Positions 10,281 to 17,613 of a stretch of DNA of 40,837 nt are shown here, one piece after another. Source of the stretch: Leptospirales bacterium (GTDB lineage: Bacteria > Spirochaetota > Leptospiria > Leptospirales > Leptonemataceae); contig JABABJ010000026.1 in the NCBI GenBank assembly GCA_014238275.1, forward strand, positions 1 through 40,837, given 5' to 3'. A model generated the notes under the pieces. It ran no database searches, had not been told where the DNA came from, and saw only the letters and a program-made list of their open reading frames with translations. Both the position numbers and the translations under genes were made by a program. Position 1 is the first letter of the stretch; the number at the start of each line of letters is the position of its first letter.

Positions 10281-11032
10281 AAATCATTCGGGCGTTTTGT
10301 ACAAAAATCTACTGCTTGCAAAATATAACGAGCTTCTAATCCCTTCCAAAACACAAGCCATGATTCTACCCTCTGAAATCCATCTGCAAGTCGAAAGTAA
10401 CGGTTTTTCATAGGATTCAGTTCAGAGCAACGCCAAAAGATCTTCTTATGCCTCTCCTCGATTCTTAACCAGAGATCCTCTGCTAGCCCAAATCCTCTTT
10501 TTTCTTTCCTTACTGCAAATTTAGACAAATAAAACCCAAAAGGATGTACTTCCAATAGAGCTGCTGCATGGTATTTTTCTTGTATATAAAAATCTGAGAC
10601 TTTCTTCAAAATGCTATCGTCTCGTAAAGAAGACTGAAAACTTCCCCTTAACAGATCTTTCAATAGCAAAGTATTGGTATCTTCTATTTTGCTAAAATAT
10701 AAAATATTACTTTTTTTCCGGAAAATAGAAGCTTGCCTTTGCAAAGTGAAAATTTCTCGAATAAGATCATGAAAGGAAGTAATAAAAATAGTAAGTTTTT
10801 CTGCTGAAAACACAATCTCTTGGCAAAACCCTAGTATCTCTCGTTCCTGATGGGAATAGCACTTAGATATACCATCAGCATAGATATAAGGAATCAATCT
10901 TCCCTCCAAATCCAGAATAGCCCCTCTCTCCCTAAGCAAATAAAAGTGATGTCCCAAAAAAAGAAAGTTTTCTACTGCTTTTTTGAGAGGTAGATTTTCG
11001 AGGAAGAAAAGCGGGCAAAGTTTTTTTTCCAA
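10238..11032 (-). CDS. argA: N-acetylglutamate synthase, C-terminal piece with NAT domain (frameshifted)
   Basis: The piece is readable from a TTG at 11032, but its frame is open back to about 11074 and almost surely continues the ORF at 11037-11372. Residues ~120-250 match the NAT domain of bifunctional or vertebrate-type NAGS: YHAAALLEVHP, FYLSKFAVRKEKRGFGLAEDLW, IFWRCSELNPMKNRYF and SWLVFWKGLE. The first ~110 residues match the end of the amino-acid-kinase domain (RERGAILDLEGRLIP). Known role: acetylation of glutamate by acetyl-CoA, first step of arginine synthesis. It overlaps the convergent DCC gene by 43 nt. A genuine split gene, slippage product or sequencing indel are all possible (see the poly-A entry). 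Confidence 0.7.
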   Translation of the reverse strand: MEKKLCPLFFLENLPLKKAVENFLFLGHHFYLLRERGAILDLEGRLIPYIYADGISKCYSHQEREILGFCQEIVFSAEKLTIFITSFHDLIREIFTLQRQASIFRKKSNILYFSKIEDTNTLLLKDLLRGSFQSSLRDDSILKKVSDFYIQEKYHAAALLEVHPFGFYLSKFAVRKEKRGFGLAEDLWLRIEERHKKIFWRCSELNPMKNRYFRLADGFQRVESWLVFWKGLEARYILQAVDFCTKRPNDFQSQNHLFSSEESI

Positions 11033-11036
11033 AGCT

Positions 11037-11372
11037 TCATTGATTTTTTTTTTTAATGAAAGTAGAAGATAAGATTAGTTCTGGATTGAGTCGGATCGTA
11101 CAAAAAAGGCTTTCATTTTTTCCGTTTTCTTCTATCATAGAATGAATCTCTGTGGAATACTCCTTCCCAAGGATCGCAACAGGATTCATACAGGACTTAA
11201 TGAGCAATCGAAAGGTCATTTGCAAACTCTCTTGATTCCTAAGCAATTCATCTTCCTCAAAGTAAAGGATCATTGGAAGAAAGGAAGGAGGTACTTGTGC
11301 GACTCTTCTCTCATAATCTTTTCCTCCGATACTTTTGAGAAAAAACTGTAATTCTTTAGCAAAAGAAATCAT
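11037..11372 (-). CDS. argA: N-acetylglutamate synthase, N-terminal piece (frameshifted)
   Basis: A 111-residue piece from ATG 11372 (MISFAKELQFFL); an in-frame TTG at 11414 would overlap the upstream gene. It aligns with the start of the amino-acid-kinase domain of NAGS/NAGK proteins: a leading FLKSIGGKDYERR helix, a degenerate first strand (PMILYFEED, where active kinases have a VKVGG loop), then PVAILGKEYSTEIHSMIEENG, where active members have an HGAGPQ-type loop. The kinase Lys and glycine loops are gone, so no acetylglutamate kinase activity is expected. It stops at a TGA (11039-11037) just after an 11-A tract. The next frame carries the rest of the protein. Confidence 0.6.
   Translation of the reverse strand: MISFAKELQFFLKSIGGKDYERRVAQVPPSFLPMILYFEEDELLRNQESLQMTFRLLIKSCMNPVAILGKEYSTEIHSMIEENGKNESLFCTIRLNPELILSSTFIKKKNQ
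11044..11054 (-). repeat. Homopolymer of 11 A (minus strand) at the NAGS frame break
   Basis: On the minus strand this is A11. The upstream frame runs to a TGA at 11039, and the downstream frame is open only after a TAA at 11077-11075. The reading switch must therefore happen in the 35 nt from 11074 to 11040, which contain the tract. Removing one A, or a +1 slip, joins the pieces as ...FIKKKINEALEKKL.... A second A8 tract lies at 11021-11028. Confidence 0.85.
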
Positions 11373-11388
11373 CAAACTAAAGAAGAGC

Positions 11389-12252
11389 TCAACGATTGAT
11401 AAGCAAAGGATCAAAAAGAGAGCTTTTCATTACCGCTCTAAGATCATATTCCTGTATCTCCAATACAGAAATTGTTTTTTGCTCTAAGTCTACAACCTTG
11501 TACAATGAAGGGAAAGATAAGACTTCTTCCTTCCTTGACGAACGGTTATAGACAGGTGTTTCGTAAAAGATATAAAGACTCCTCCTTAGTATATCCTTTG
11601 CATCATAAGAATCAATGACTTGAGGACGATTCATATTCAGAAGATCACTTTGTGTCTGAAAAAGAAGGCTGATCCTTGGGAAGGGAGAAGAAACGATGGA
11701 TTTCAAGCGAATCTTAGGAACAAGAAGACCATCATCCTTAGCGACTCTATCCTTACGATAGGAAAGTTCATAAGAAGATTCCACAAGCTCTACAAAATGA
11801 AATCCACTTCCAAGCACACAGCAAAACCTTCCCTTCCCTTCCTTCTTGTGAAGGATTCCTCGCAATGGATCCCATACTAAAATTTTTTTTCCTTTTTCCA
11901 GATAGAGAATCTTATTTACAAGTCGATTGGGAGGGTCAAAAAAAAAATACAAAGAACTATTTTTTTGATGATACATCCTGAATCTAATGCTACGTTTTTT
12001 TCCTAAAAGAGTTTGTAGAGGCTTTTTAGATATTTTTCCTGAAATTTTTCTTTGAACTGTGATTCTTCCATTGTATAATCCATCAGGGTACTGAAAATCT
12101 CTATCAAGCTTTTTTAGGGAAGAATCCTTTTTTATCTGAGCATAAAGAATAGAAGAAGTGATCCATTTCGCCTCCAATTGCAAAAAAAACAAAAGGAAAA
12201 AAATAAAACAACGATTCAAAAGCAATAGGGTCTTCAAGAAACTGTCAAACAA
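11389..12252 (-). CDS. LolA-like outer-membrane lipoprotein-sorting family protein
   Basis: A 287-aa protein with a hydrophobic N-terminal segment (LLLLNRCFIFFLLFFLQLEA, signal peptide or anchor). The remainder is beta-rich with aromatic residues. Motifs resemble the COG2834/LolA-like periplasmic family: RDFQYPDGLYNGRITVQRK early, KKILVWDPLRGIL in the middle, then GSGFHFVELVESSYELSY, where family members have a Gly-rich GSDFSYEDL-type strand. Such proteins form an open half-barrel that carries lipid or lipoproteins across the periplasm. Its stop is 17 nt before the NAGS start, so the two are probably co-transcribed without an obvious functional link. The family call is moderate and the cargo unknown. 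Confidence 0.6.
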   Translation of the reverse strand: MFDSFLKTLLLLNRCFIFFLLFFLQLEAKWITSSILYAQIKKDSSLKKLDRDFQYPDGLYNGRITVQRKISGKISKKPLQTLLGKKRSIRFRMYHQKNSSLYFFFDPPNRLVNKILYLEKGKKILVWDPLRGILHKKEGKGRFCCVLGSGFHFVELVESSYELSYRKDRVAKDDGLLVPKIRLKSIVSSPFPRISLLFQTQSDLLNMNRPQVIDSYDAKDILRRSLYIFYETPVYNRSSRKEEVLSFPSLYKVVDLEQKTISVLEIQEYDLRAVMKSSLFDPLLINR

Positions 12253-12338
12253 TGGAAAAAAATATCAGGACTCATCTGGCCAAAGAGTTTTCAAATCCAA
12301 AGTCCAGAAAAATTTTGGAAACTTCACAGAGACTTAGA

Positions 12339-12812
12339 CTATAGTTTTCCCGTACGAACCTCTGGATGATTATTACGGTACCAGTGGATTAAATCTGTCA
12401 TTGAACATAATCCATATACTTTCTCTTTACTTATAATAGGAATAGTTCTTACTGCTTTTTGGACCATCACGTTTAGAACATCTCTTAACAAAGTACCCGG
12501 AGGAAGATGAATGAATTCTTTTTCAGCAACAATTTCTCCAACAGAAATTCGGAGAAAATCACGATCTAGATCAAAAACCTCTTCGTAGCCAAGCCTCAAT
12601 AAATCAAAGCAAGTAACCATATTAAATGGTTTACCGTCACGAATGATCATCAATCCCAAAAAACCATTCTCTAAAAGAATACGCGAAGCCTTCGCTGCAG
12701 TATCATGATAATCACAACTTAACACATCTTTCGTCATCACATCATCCACAACAGCCTCAAGCATCTTCTGAGTCCTTTCCAAAAGTTTCTTTTTTAATTC
12801 TTCCTTTGACAT
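12339..12812 (-). CDS. Tandem CBS-domain protein
   Basis: A 157-aa protein made almost only of two CBS motifs. The first begins at VDDVMTKDVLSCDYHDTAAKAS with MIIRDGKPFNMVTCFDLLR; the second at ISVGEIVAEKEFIHLPPGTLLRD with VRTIPIISKEKVYGLCSMTDLIHW. A Bateman module of this kind binds adenine nucleotides or S-adenosylmethionine and regulates a partner. It starts 3 nt after the acyltransferase stop, so the two genes form a translationally close pair. A link to lipid synthesis is inference from this spacing. Confidence 0.88.
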   Translation of the reverse strand: MSKEELKKKLLERTQKMLEAVVDDVMTKDVLSCDYHDTAAKASRILLENGFLGLMIIRDGKPFNMVTCFDLLRLGYEEVFDLDRDFLRISVGEIVAEKEFIHLPPGTLLRDVLNVMVQKAVRTIPIISKEKVYGLCSMTDLIHWYRNNHPEVRTGKL

Positions 12813-12815
12813 TCC

Positions 12816-13550
12816 TTAACCATCCATTACAAATTGAAATATTTTTCTTTGAATCAACTCTTGATTGATTTTCCTTTGAATACGCATTTGTATATTGGCA
12901 GCAGCCTCGACAAGAAATTTTTCTTGTCGGAAATCTTGTTTGGCATATTTTTCCAGACTTAAGGGCTTTAAGAAAATGATCTTCCATTGGGCTGGGAAAG
13001 GAATTAGGTTTAATGGGAGAGGAATTTTAGCTCCTATATATTTCTCTGTCCAGTCAATGGTTCCTAAGTTAATATGAGTCTCTTCGGCTCCAATGATACA
13101 ACAAGGAACGATCCTTGCCTTGCTAAGAGCAGCAAGAGCAATAAATCCAGGATTAAAATCCTGAAGCTGATACATTTTTGTACTTGGCTTAAAGTTTCCT
13201 TCCTCTGCTTCAGGAAATAGAAGCAACAGATTATTCTTTTTAAGAACTCTTACAGCTTTCTTGAAATCTTGAGGAATATAGGCAAGTTTTTGCAATATAG
13301 TGGCAAGTAATTCATTTTTATGCCAAAAGTTGTGACTCATTGTTCGCGGAATACGAGATGCCTTCTGAAATATTTCATTCTGAAGAATAAAAGCATCCCA
13401 TCCCCATACACCACTATGATTCGCAACAATGATTACAGAGCCTCGTTTGGGGATATTTTCGATTCCCTCTGTTTCTAGCCTAGTGTAGCGTCGAAGGGAC
13501 TCTAAAAAGGGAGGAATAGCTTTTTTCAAAAATGGATTCAAATAGCTCAT
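12816..13550 (-). CDS. Lysophospholipid acyltransferase-like protein (MGAT-like group)
   Basis: I place the start at ATG 13550 (MSYLNPFLKK), because an upstream in-frame TTG at 13568 overlaps the AAGGAAA ribosome-binding site. The 244-aa protein has the acyltransferase block VANHSGVWGWDAF, with HX6D spacing as in the LPLAT_MGAT-like group rather than the HX4D of classical PlsC. Block III, LLLFPEAEEGNFK, and a later ARIVPCCIIGAEE follow. The expected role is transfer of an acyl chain to a lipid or glycerolipid acceptor at the inner membrane. It is co-directional with the CBS protein 3 nt downstream. The acceptor is unknown. Confidence 0.82.
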   Translation of the reverse strand: MSYLNPFLKKAIPPFLESLRRYTRLETEGIENIPKRGSVIIVANHSGVWGWDAFILQNEIFQKASRIPRTMSHNFWHKNELLATILQKLAYIPQDFKKAVRVLKKNNLLLLFPEAEEGNFKPSTKMYQLQDFNPGFIALAALSKARIVPCCIIGAEETHINLGTIDWTEKYIGAKIPLPLNLIPFPAQWKIIFLKPLSLEKYAKQDFRQEKFLVEAAANIQMRIQRKINQELIQRKIFQFVMDG

Positions 13551-13766
13551 TTTACTTTTTCCTTGCAAATCTCAAGCCTCAGAAACAACCTAAAGAGTCC
13601 ATATCTTTCGCTTTCATTTTCTTTACAAGGATTTTTTTATCATGCGTATTTTTTTTGGTAAATTAGCACTCTAAAAACTGCCAAAGAATCTATGGGTTTG
13701 ATACGACTTTTTAAAATATTGCTTGCAAGATAGGAGCATGTTAAAACCTCTGGTAGAGATGGGCAA

Positions 13767-14234
13767 ATGGGAACTAACAATAAAATCATAGAATATCTAA
13801 ATCAGATCCTAAAAAATGAACTGACCGCTGTCCATCAGTTCTTCCTTCATTCTAGGATGTATCAGAGTTGGGGACTTACAAAGCTTGCGGCAAAGGAATA
13901 CGAAGAATCATTGGATGAGATGAAACATTCAGACGCACTAATCCAACGCCTTCTTTTCTTAGAAGGAAATCCAAACCTACAGGAAATGAAGCAACTTCGT
14001 ATTGGGAAGAATGTAAAAGAAGCTCTTCAATTTGATCTCAAGTTAGAAAAAGAGGCAGCAACTGATTTGAACTCTGCTATCGCAGAATGCGAAGCTCTTC
14101 AAGACTTTAGTACAAGAGACCTTCTCTTAAGCATCCTCAAGAGCGAAGAGCTTCATTTGGAATGGCTTCAAACACAGCTCCATCTCATTAGTCAAATCAG
14201 CTTGGAAGGATTCATTCAAACCCAAATTGCTTAG
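13767..14234 (+). CDS. bfr: Bacterioferritin
   Basis: A 155-aa four-helix-bundle iron-storage protein. All ferroxidase ligands sit at the canonical numbers: Glu18, Glu51, His54, Glu94, Glu127 and His130. The haem ligand Met52 is also in place (DEMKHSD). It is therefore a haem-binding, ferroxidase-competent subunit, expected to form a 24-mer that oxidises and stores iron in the cytosol. No ferredoxin (Bfd) or Fur gene adjoins it. It is transcribed divergently from the acyltransferase with about 215 nt between, which holds no other recognisable gene. Confidence 0.96.
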   Translation: MGTNNKIIEYLNQILKNELTAVHQFFLHSRMYQSWGLTKLAAKEYEESLDEMKHSDALIQRLLFLEGNPNLQEMKQLRIGKNVKEALQFDLKLEKEAATDLNSAIAECEALQDFSTRDLLLSILKSEELHLEWLQTQLHLISQISLEGFIQTQIA

Positions 14235-14374
14235 ATTCTATAACTAACTATATTACCATAAGAACTCAAAATTTATGGATTTGTGGACTCTTGATAAGAA
14301 AAGAAGTCCTTTGATTTCCTCATATCTAATTTTTGTCGGTTTCCCCGAACAAAAAAGCCGAATGATGAGTGTAG

Positions 14375-15583
14375 ATGCAAAATCTTGCTTCTCTCAATCA
14401 TCTTTCCTATCCATTTTCCTGCCCTCTAAAAGAAGGTATCCTCTGGACTTCAAAACAGAGGCAAATGCACAGCCTTCATTATGCCATTAGCTATCGGGGA
14501 GCCTTTAAGCCTGAGCTACCAGATTTTTTTATCCAAAATTATCTTCACTCTTCCCAAAAGGATGCAGTTGTTTTGGATCCTTTTGGCGGGAGAGGAACAA
14601 CTTCCCTCCAAGCAAATCTTTTGGGGTTTCGAGCCATCCATAACGATCCTAATCCGCTTTCTGTCTTTATTGCCAAGACTCGAGGAAATGTTCCTTCTCA
14701 AGAGAAATTAATGCAAAGAGTTCATTTACTTGACTTGAATCGTAAAGTGATAATCTGCGAAAAAGATAAAAAACGTCTTTCTCCTTTTTTCCATAAGAAG
14801 ACTCTCCAAGAAGTATCTTCGATTCGTAGAATTTTGAAGTCTAACATGAAACAAAATGATCCAGAACTTAACTATATAGGATTGACAGCTCTTTCTCGGC
14901 TTCATGGTCATTCAGATGGATTTTTTTCTGTTTATTCTTTTCCTCAAATTTCTATTATGCCTTCTGTTCAAAGAAAGAATAATCTTCGCCTAAATCAATC
15001 TCCTCAGTACAAGGAGGTAAAAGCAAGGATTATACGCAAAATGAAAACAGATCTCTCTTCTCCCTTTCCTGAATATTTTCATCAGGTCTCTGCAAAAAAT
15101 CTCTATTTTCAGCAAGATGCTCGATCTATTTCGAATCTTCCTCGAAACTCTGTAGACTTGATCGTAACCTCTCCTCCCTTTTTAGACAAGATAAACTATA
15201 GACAAGATAATTGGATGCGTTTCTGGTTTTTAGGATTGGAAGAAGAGCTAGAAAAGAAAGACTTAGCAATGATTTCGGATTTGAAAGAGTGGTCCTACTT
15301 TATGAAAGATGTAATGTTAGAAATGGGACGCCTTTTAAAACCAAAATGCTTTGCTATCATTGAAGTAGGCGAAGTGAATGTAGGAAAAACACATTACAAC
15401 CTAGATGAGTCTCTTGTAAAAATGTTCCCTATGAAGGTGGAAGGAGGATATCTTCAAGCACATGAAGTTTTGATCAACAGGCAAAATTTTACAAAGCTTT
15501 CCAATTGCTGGAAGGTTCAAAACAATAAGAAGGGAACCAACACAAACCGCTGTCTTATACTACAAAAATTAACCTGTGCTTAG
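14375..15583 (+). CDS. Orphan N4/N6-amino DNA methyltransferase
   Basis: A 402-aa protein. Motif I (AdoMet binding) is DPFGGRGTT at residues 68-76, and the catalytic motif IV is TSPPF at 265-269. SPPF/SPPY favours N4-cytosine methylation, although N6-adenine cannot be excluded. Motif order is I, then a ~190-residue insert, then IV, as in the alpha arrangement where the target-recognition domain lies between them. The start is bounded by a TAG immediately upstream of ATG 14375. No restriction nuclease, Vsr or partner gene adjoins; neighbours are bfr and flgG. It therefore looks like a solitary methyltransferase with a regulatory or genome-maintenance role (inference). The recognition site is unknown. 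Confidence 0.8.
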   Translation: MQNLASLNHLSYPFSCPLKEGILWTSKQRQMHSLHYAISYRGAFKPELPDFFIQNYLHSSQKDAVVLDPFGGRGTTSLQANLLGFRAIHNDPNPLSVFIAKTRGNVPSQEKLMQRVHLLDLNRKVIICEKDKKRLSPFFHKKTLQEVSSIRRILKSNMKQNDPELNYIGLTALSRLHGHSDGFFSVYSFPQISIMPSVQRKNNLRLNQSPQYKEVKARIIRKMKTDLSSPFPEYFHQVSAKNLYFQQDARSISNLPRNSVDLIVTSPPFLDKINYRQDNWMRFWFLGLEEELEKKDLAMISDLKEWSYFMKDVMLEMGRLLKPKCFAIIEVGEVNVGKTHYNLDESLVKMFPMKVEGGYLQAHEVLINRQNFTKLSNCWKVQNNKKGTNTNRCLILQKLTCA

Positions 15584-15789
15584 AAAGTATGTCCAAGCTC
15601 AAAAAAGTCTTCCTGATTCCGAAAAAATCCTATCTAAATCCATAAAAACTGCCGATGGGCTTAGATAGAGAGGAAGAGCCATCCTGAAACCTGTCTCTTA
15701 GACCATCAAACTTGACTCTCATCTCGTACATTGTACCAAATCCAAGGAACTAATTTATTTATACTAGAGGAATGATATAGAAATTTTTT

Positions 15790-16587
15790 ATGATACGCTC
15801 TCTCTGGACATCAGCAAGCGGTATGACAGCACAACAGTTTCATATCGATACCATTGCAAATAACCTTTCTAATGTCAATACAACTGGTTTCAAGAAAAAT
15901 CGTGCAGATTTTGAAGACTTAATTTATCAGCATCAGGTTTTGGCGGGAACTCCTTCTACTGCTGTTTCTGAAATTCCCACAGGAGTCCATGTTGGGCACG
16001 GAGTACGAGTAGCTGCAACTCAAAAGATATTTGAAATGGGTAATCTTCAAGCTTCAGGAAATAAGTTTGATCTTGCTATTGATTCACAAGTTGGTTTTTT
16101 TAAGATTCTTTTGCCAGATGGAACTTTTTCCTATACTCGTGATGGAAGCTTTAAGATTGACTCAAGGAGGCAGATCGTTACTTCCAATGGTTATCTTCTA
16201 GAGCCTCCAATTACTCTTCCTGAAGATGCTGTGAATCATACCTTTCAAGTATCTGAGCTTGGTGAAGTAACAGTTCGTCTTGCAAACGATAATAATCCCA
16301 CACGAATTGGCCAGTTGGATCTCTTTCGCTTTGTAAATCCAGCAGGGCTTAAGGCTATTGGTAAAAATCTTTATAAAATAACCCCCGCAAGTGGAGAAGA
16401 AATACAAGGAACCCCATCTTTAGAAGGAATGGGAGGGATTCTTCAGGGATTCCTCGAAACTTCTAATGTAAAACTTGTAGAAGAAATGGTAAACATGATT
16501 GTAGCCCAAAGAGCCTATGAATCCAATTCTAAGGCAGTTACAACCTCTGACTCTATGCTTGGAACAGCAATTGCAATGAAACGATAA
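15790..16587 (+). CDS. flgG: Flagellar distal rod protein FlgG
   Basis: A 265-aa rod protein (family about 260). The N-terminal rod motif MIRSLWTSASGMTAQQFHID / ANNLSNVNTTGFKK and the C-terminal NVKLVEEMVNMIVAQRAYESNSK form the coiled-coil ends shared by axial flagellar proteins. The central region DGTFSYTRDGSFKID is the FlgG/FlgE-type D1 domain. It is the first gene of the block flgG-flgA-flgH-flgI-flgJ. Upstream, 15584-15789 is non-coding and holds a TATACT at 15760-15765 that could be a -10, without a good -35 at the right distance. Confidence 0.94.
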   Translation: MIRSLWTSASGMTAQQFHIDTIANNLSNVNTTGFKKNRADFEDLIYQHQVLAGTPSTAVSEIPTGVHVGHGVRVAATQKIFEMGNLQASGNKFDLAIDSQVGFFKILLPDGTFSYTRDGSFKIDSRRQIVTSNGYLLEPPITLPEDAVNHTFQVSELGEVTVRLANDNNPTRIGQLDLFRFVNPAGLKAIGKNLYKITPASGEEIQGTPSLEGMGGILQGFLETSNVKLVEEMVNMIVAQRAYESNSKAVTTSDSMLGTAIAMKR

Positions 16588-16620
16588 AGCTAACACTCCT
16601 AAAAACCAAGATATTACAAA

Positions 16621-17613
16621 ATGAAAATGTTGATTCAGAATGAATCATTCAAGAGAATGATTCTTTTTATTCCTCTTCTCTTTTTTGTTTCTCCCCTCTT
16701 TGCTTACAACCTATATCTTTCTGATAAGGTCAAGACAGTCGATACAAAAATCAATCTCAATCAAATTGTACGAGTTCATGGAAAAGATGCAGGAGATATA
16801 GGAAAAACCATCCTTTTTTCTAGTCTGCAAAAACCCTATTATCTTTCTGCTGTGGAATTGCATACAAAATTGAACCCCTCTCCAGAAAAGATATATGGAA
16901 AAGGAGTATGGATCTTTCCTAAAGCTCAAACCTTTACTTCCTCAAAACTCCAAAATATTCTGGAAAAACAAATGAAAGAAATGTACGGCAAATCTAAAAT
17001 ACTCGATGAATTAGATATTCAAGTGCAAAAAGACACGGTAATAGCTCTTCCTTCCTCTGATTTCATATTAAAATATCAACTTTCCAAACGAATTCAAAAC
17101 TGGAAATTAGGTAAGAGAGTTATCTCTCTTGATTTATATCCCAAGGGTACATCCAAAAAAAGAGTTTTTTATCGCTTTCAGATACCCATTGTGATTCACC
17201 AATGGATTCAGGCAGCTATAGCAAATAAGGATCTTTTCATTGGGCAAAGAATTTCAGAAGATGATTTCTCATGGGAACGAAGGAGTATTTTCGATGAATC
17301 CATACGATATGCATCATTCAATCTAAACAAGAGAAGAGTTATGACGTCGGTGAGTAAGGGACAGGTTCTCACCAATTCAAATGTACAACCGATTCCTTCT
17401 GTATTTCGTGGTCAAAAAGTGAGGCTTGTTTATCAGAAAGGGTCACTTGTCTTTCGTTTCATAGCTGTTGCTATGAGTCCTGGGGACATAGGTGAAAATA
17501 TATCTATAAAAATCATCTTCTTAGATGGAAGACAGTCACTCCCAAGAAAGGCTCGAATATTATCTGAAAAAGAAGTTGAACTTATAGATAAAGAATACTT
17601 GTCTGGAAATTGA
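16621..17613 (+). CDS. flgA: Flagellar P-ring assembly chaperone FlgA
   Basis: A 330-aa exported protein with a signal peptide (MILFIPLLFFVSPLFAYN, about residues 13-31) and a C-terminal SAF-type domain. That domain has RISEDDFSWERRSIFDE, GQVLTNSNVQPIPSVFRGQKVRLVYQKG and SPGDIGENISIKI, which match FlgA's ring-chaperone domain. The family helps FlgI polymerise around the rod in the periplasm. It starts 33 nt after flgG, and its TGA overlaps the flgH ATG (TGATG at 17611-17615), so flgH is translationally coupled to it. Confidence 0.88.
   Translation: MKMLIQNESFKRMILFIPLLFFVSPLFAYNLYLSDKVKTVDTKINLNQIVRVHGKDAGDIGKTILFSSLQKPYYLSAVELHTKLNPSPEKIYGKGVWIFPKAQTFTSSKLQNILEKQMKEMYGKSKILDELDIQVQKDTVIALPSSDFILKYQLSKRIQNWKLGKRVISLDLYPKGTSKKRVFYRFQIPIVIHQWIQAAIANKDLFIGQRISEDDFSWERRSIFDESIRYASFNLNKRRVMTSVSKGQVLTNSNVQPIPSVFRGQKVRLVYQKGSLVFRFIAVAMSPGDIGENISIKIIFLDGRQSLPRKARILSEKEVELIDKEYLSGN

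Noticed and set aside
14275-14490. 71-codon ORF upstream of the methyltransferase
   Set aside because: It overlaps the methyltransferase in another frame, has no recognisable domain and looks like a chance opening.
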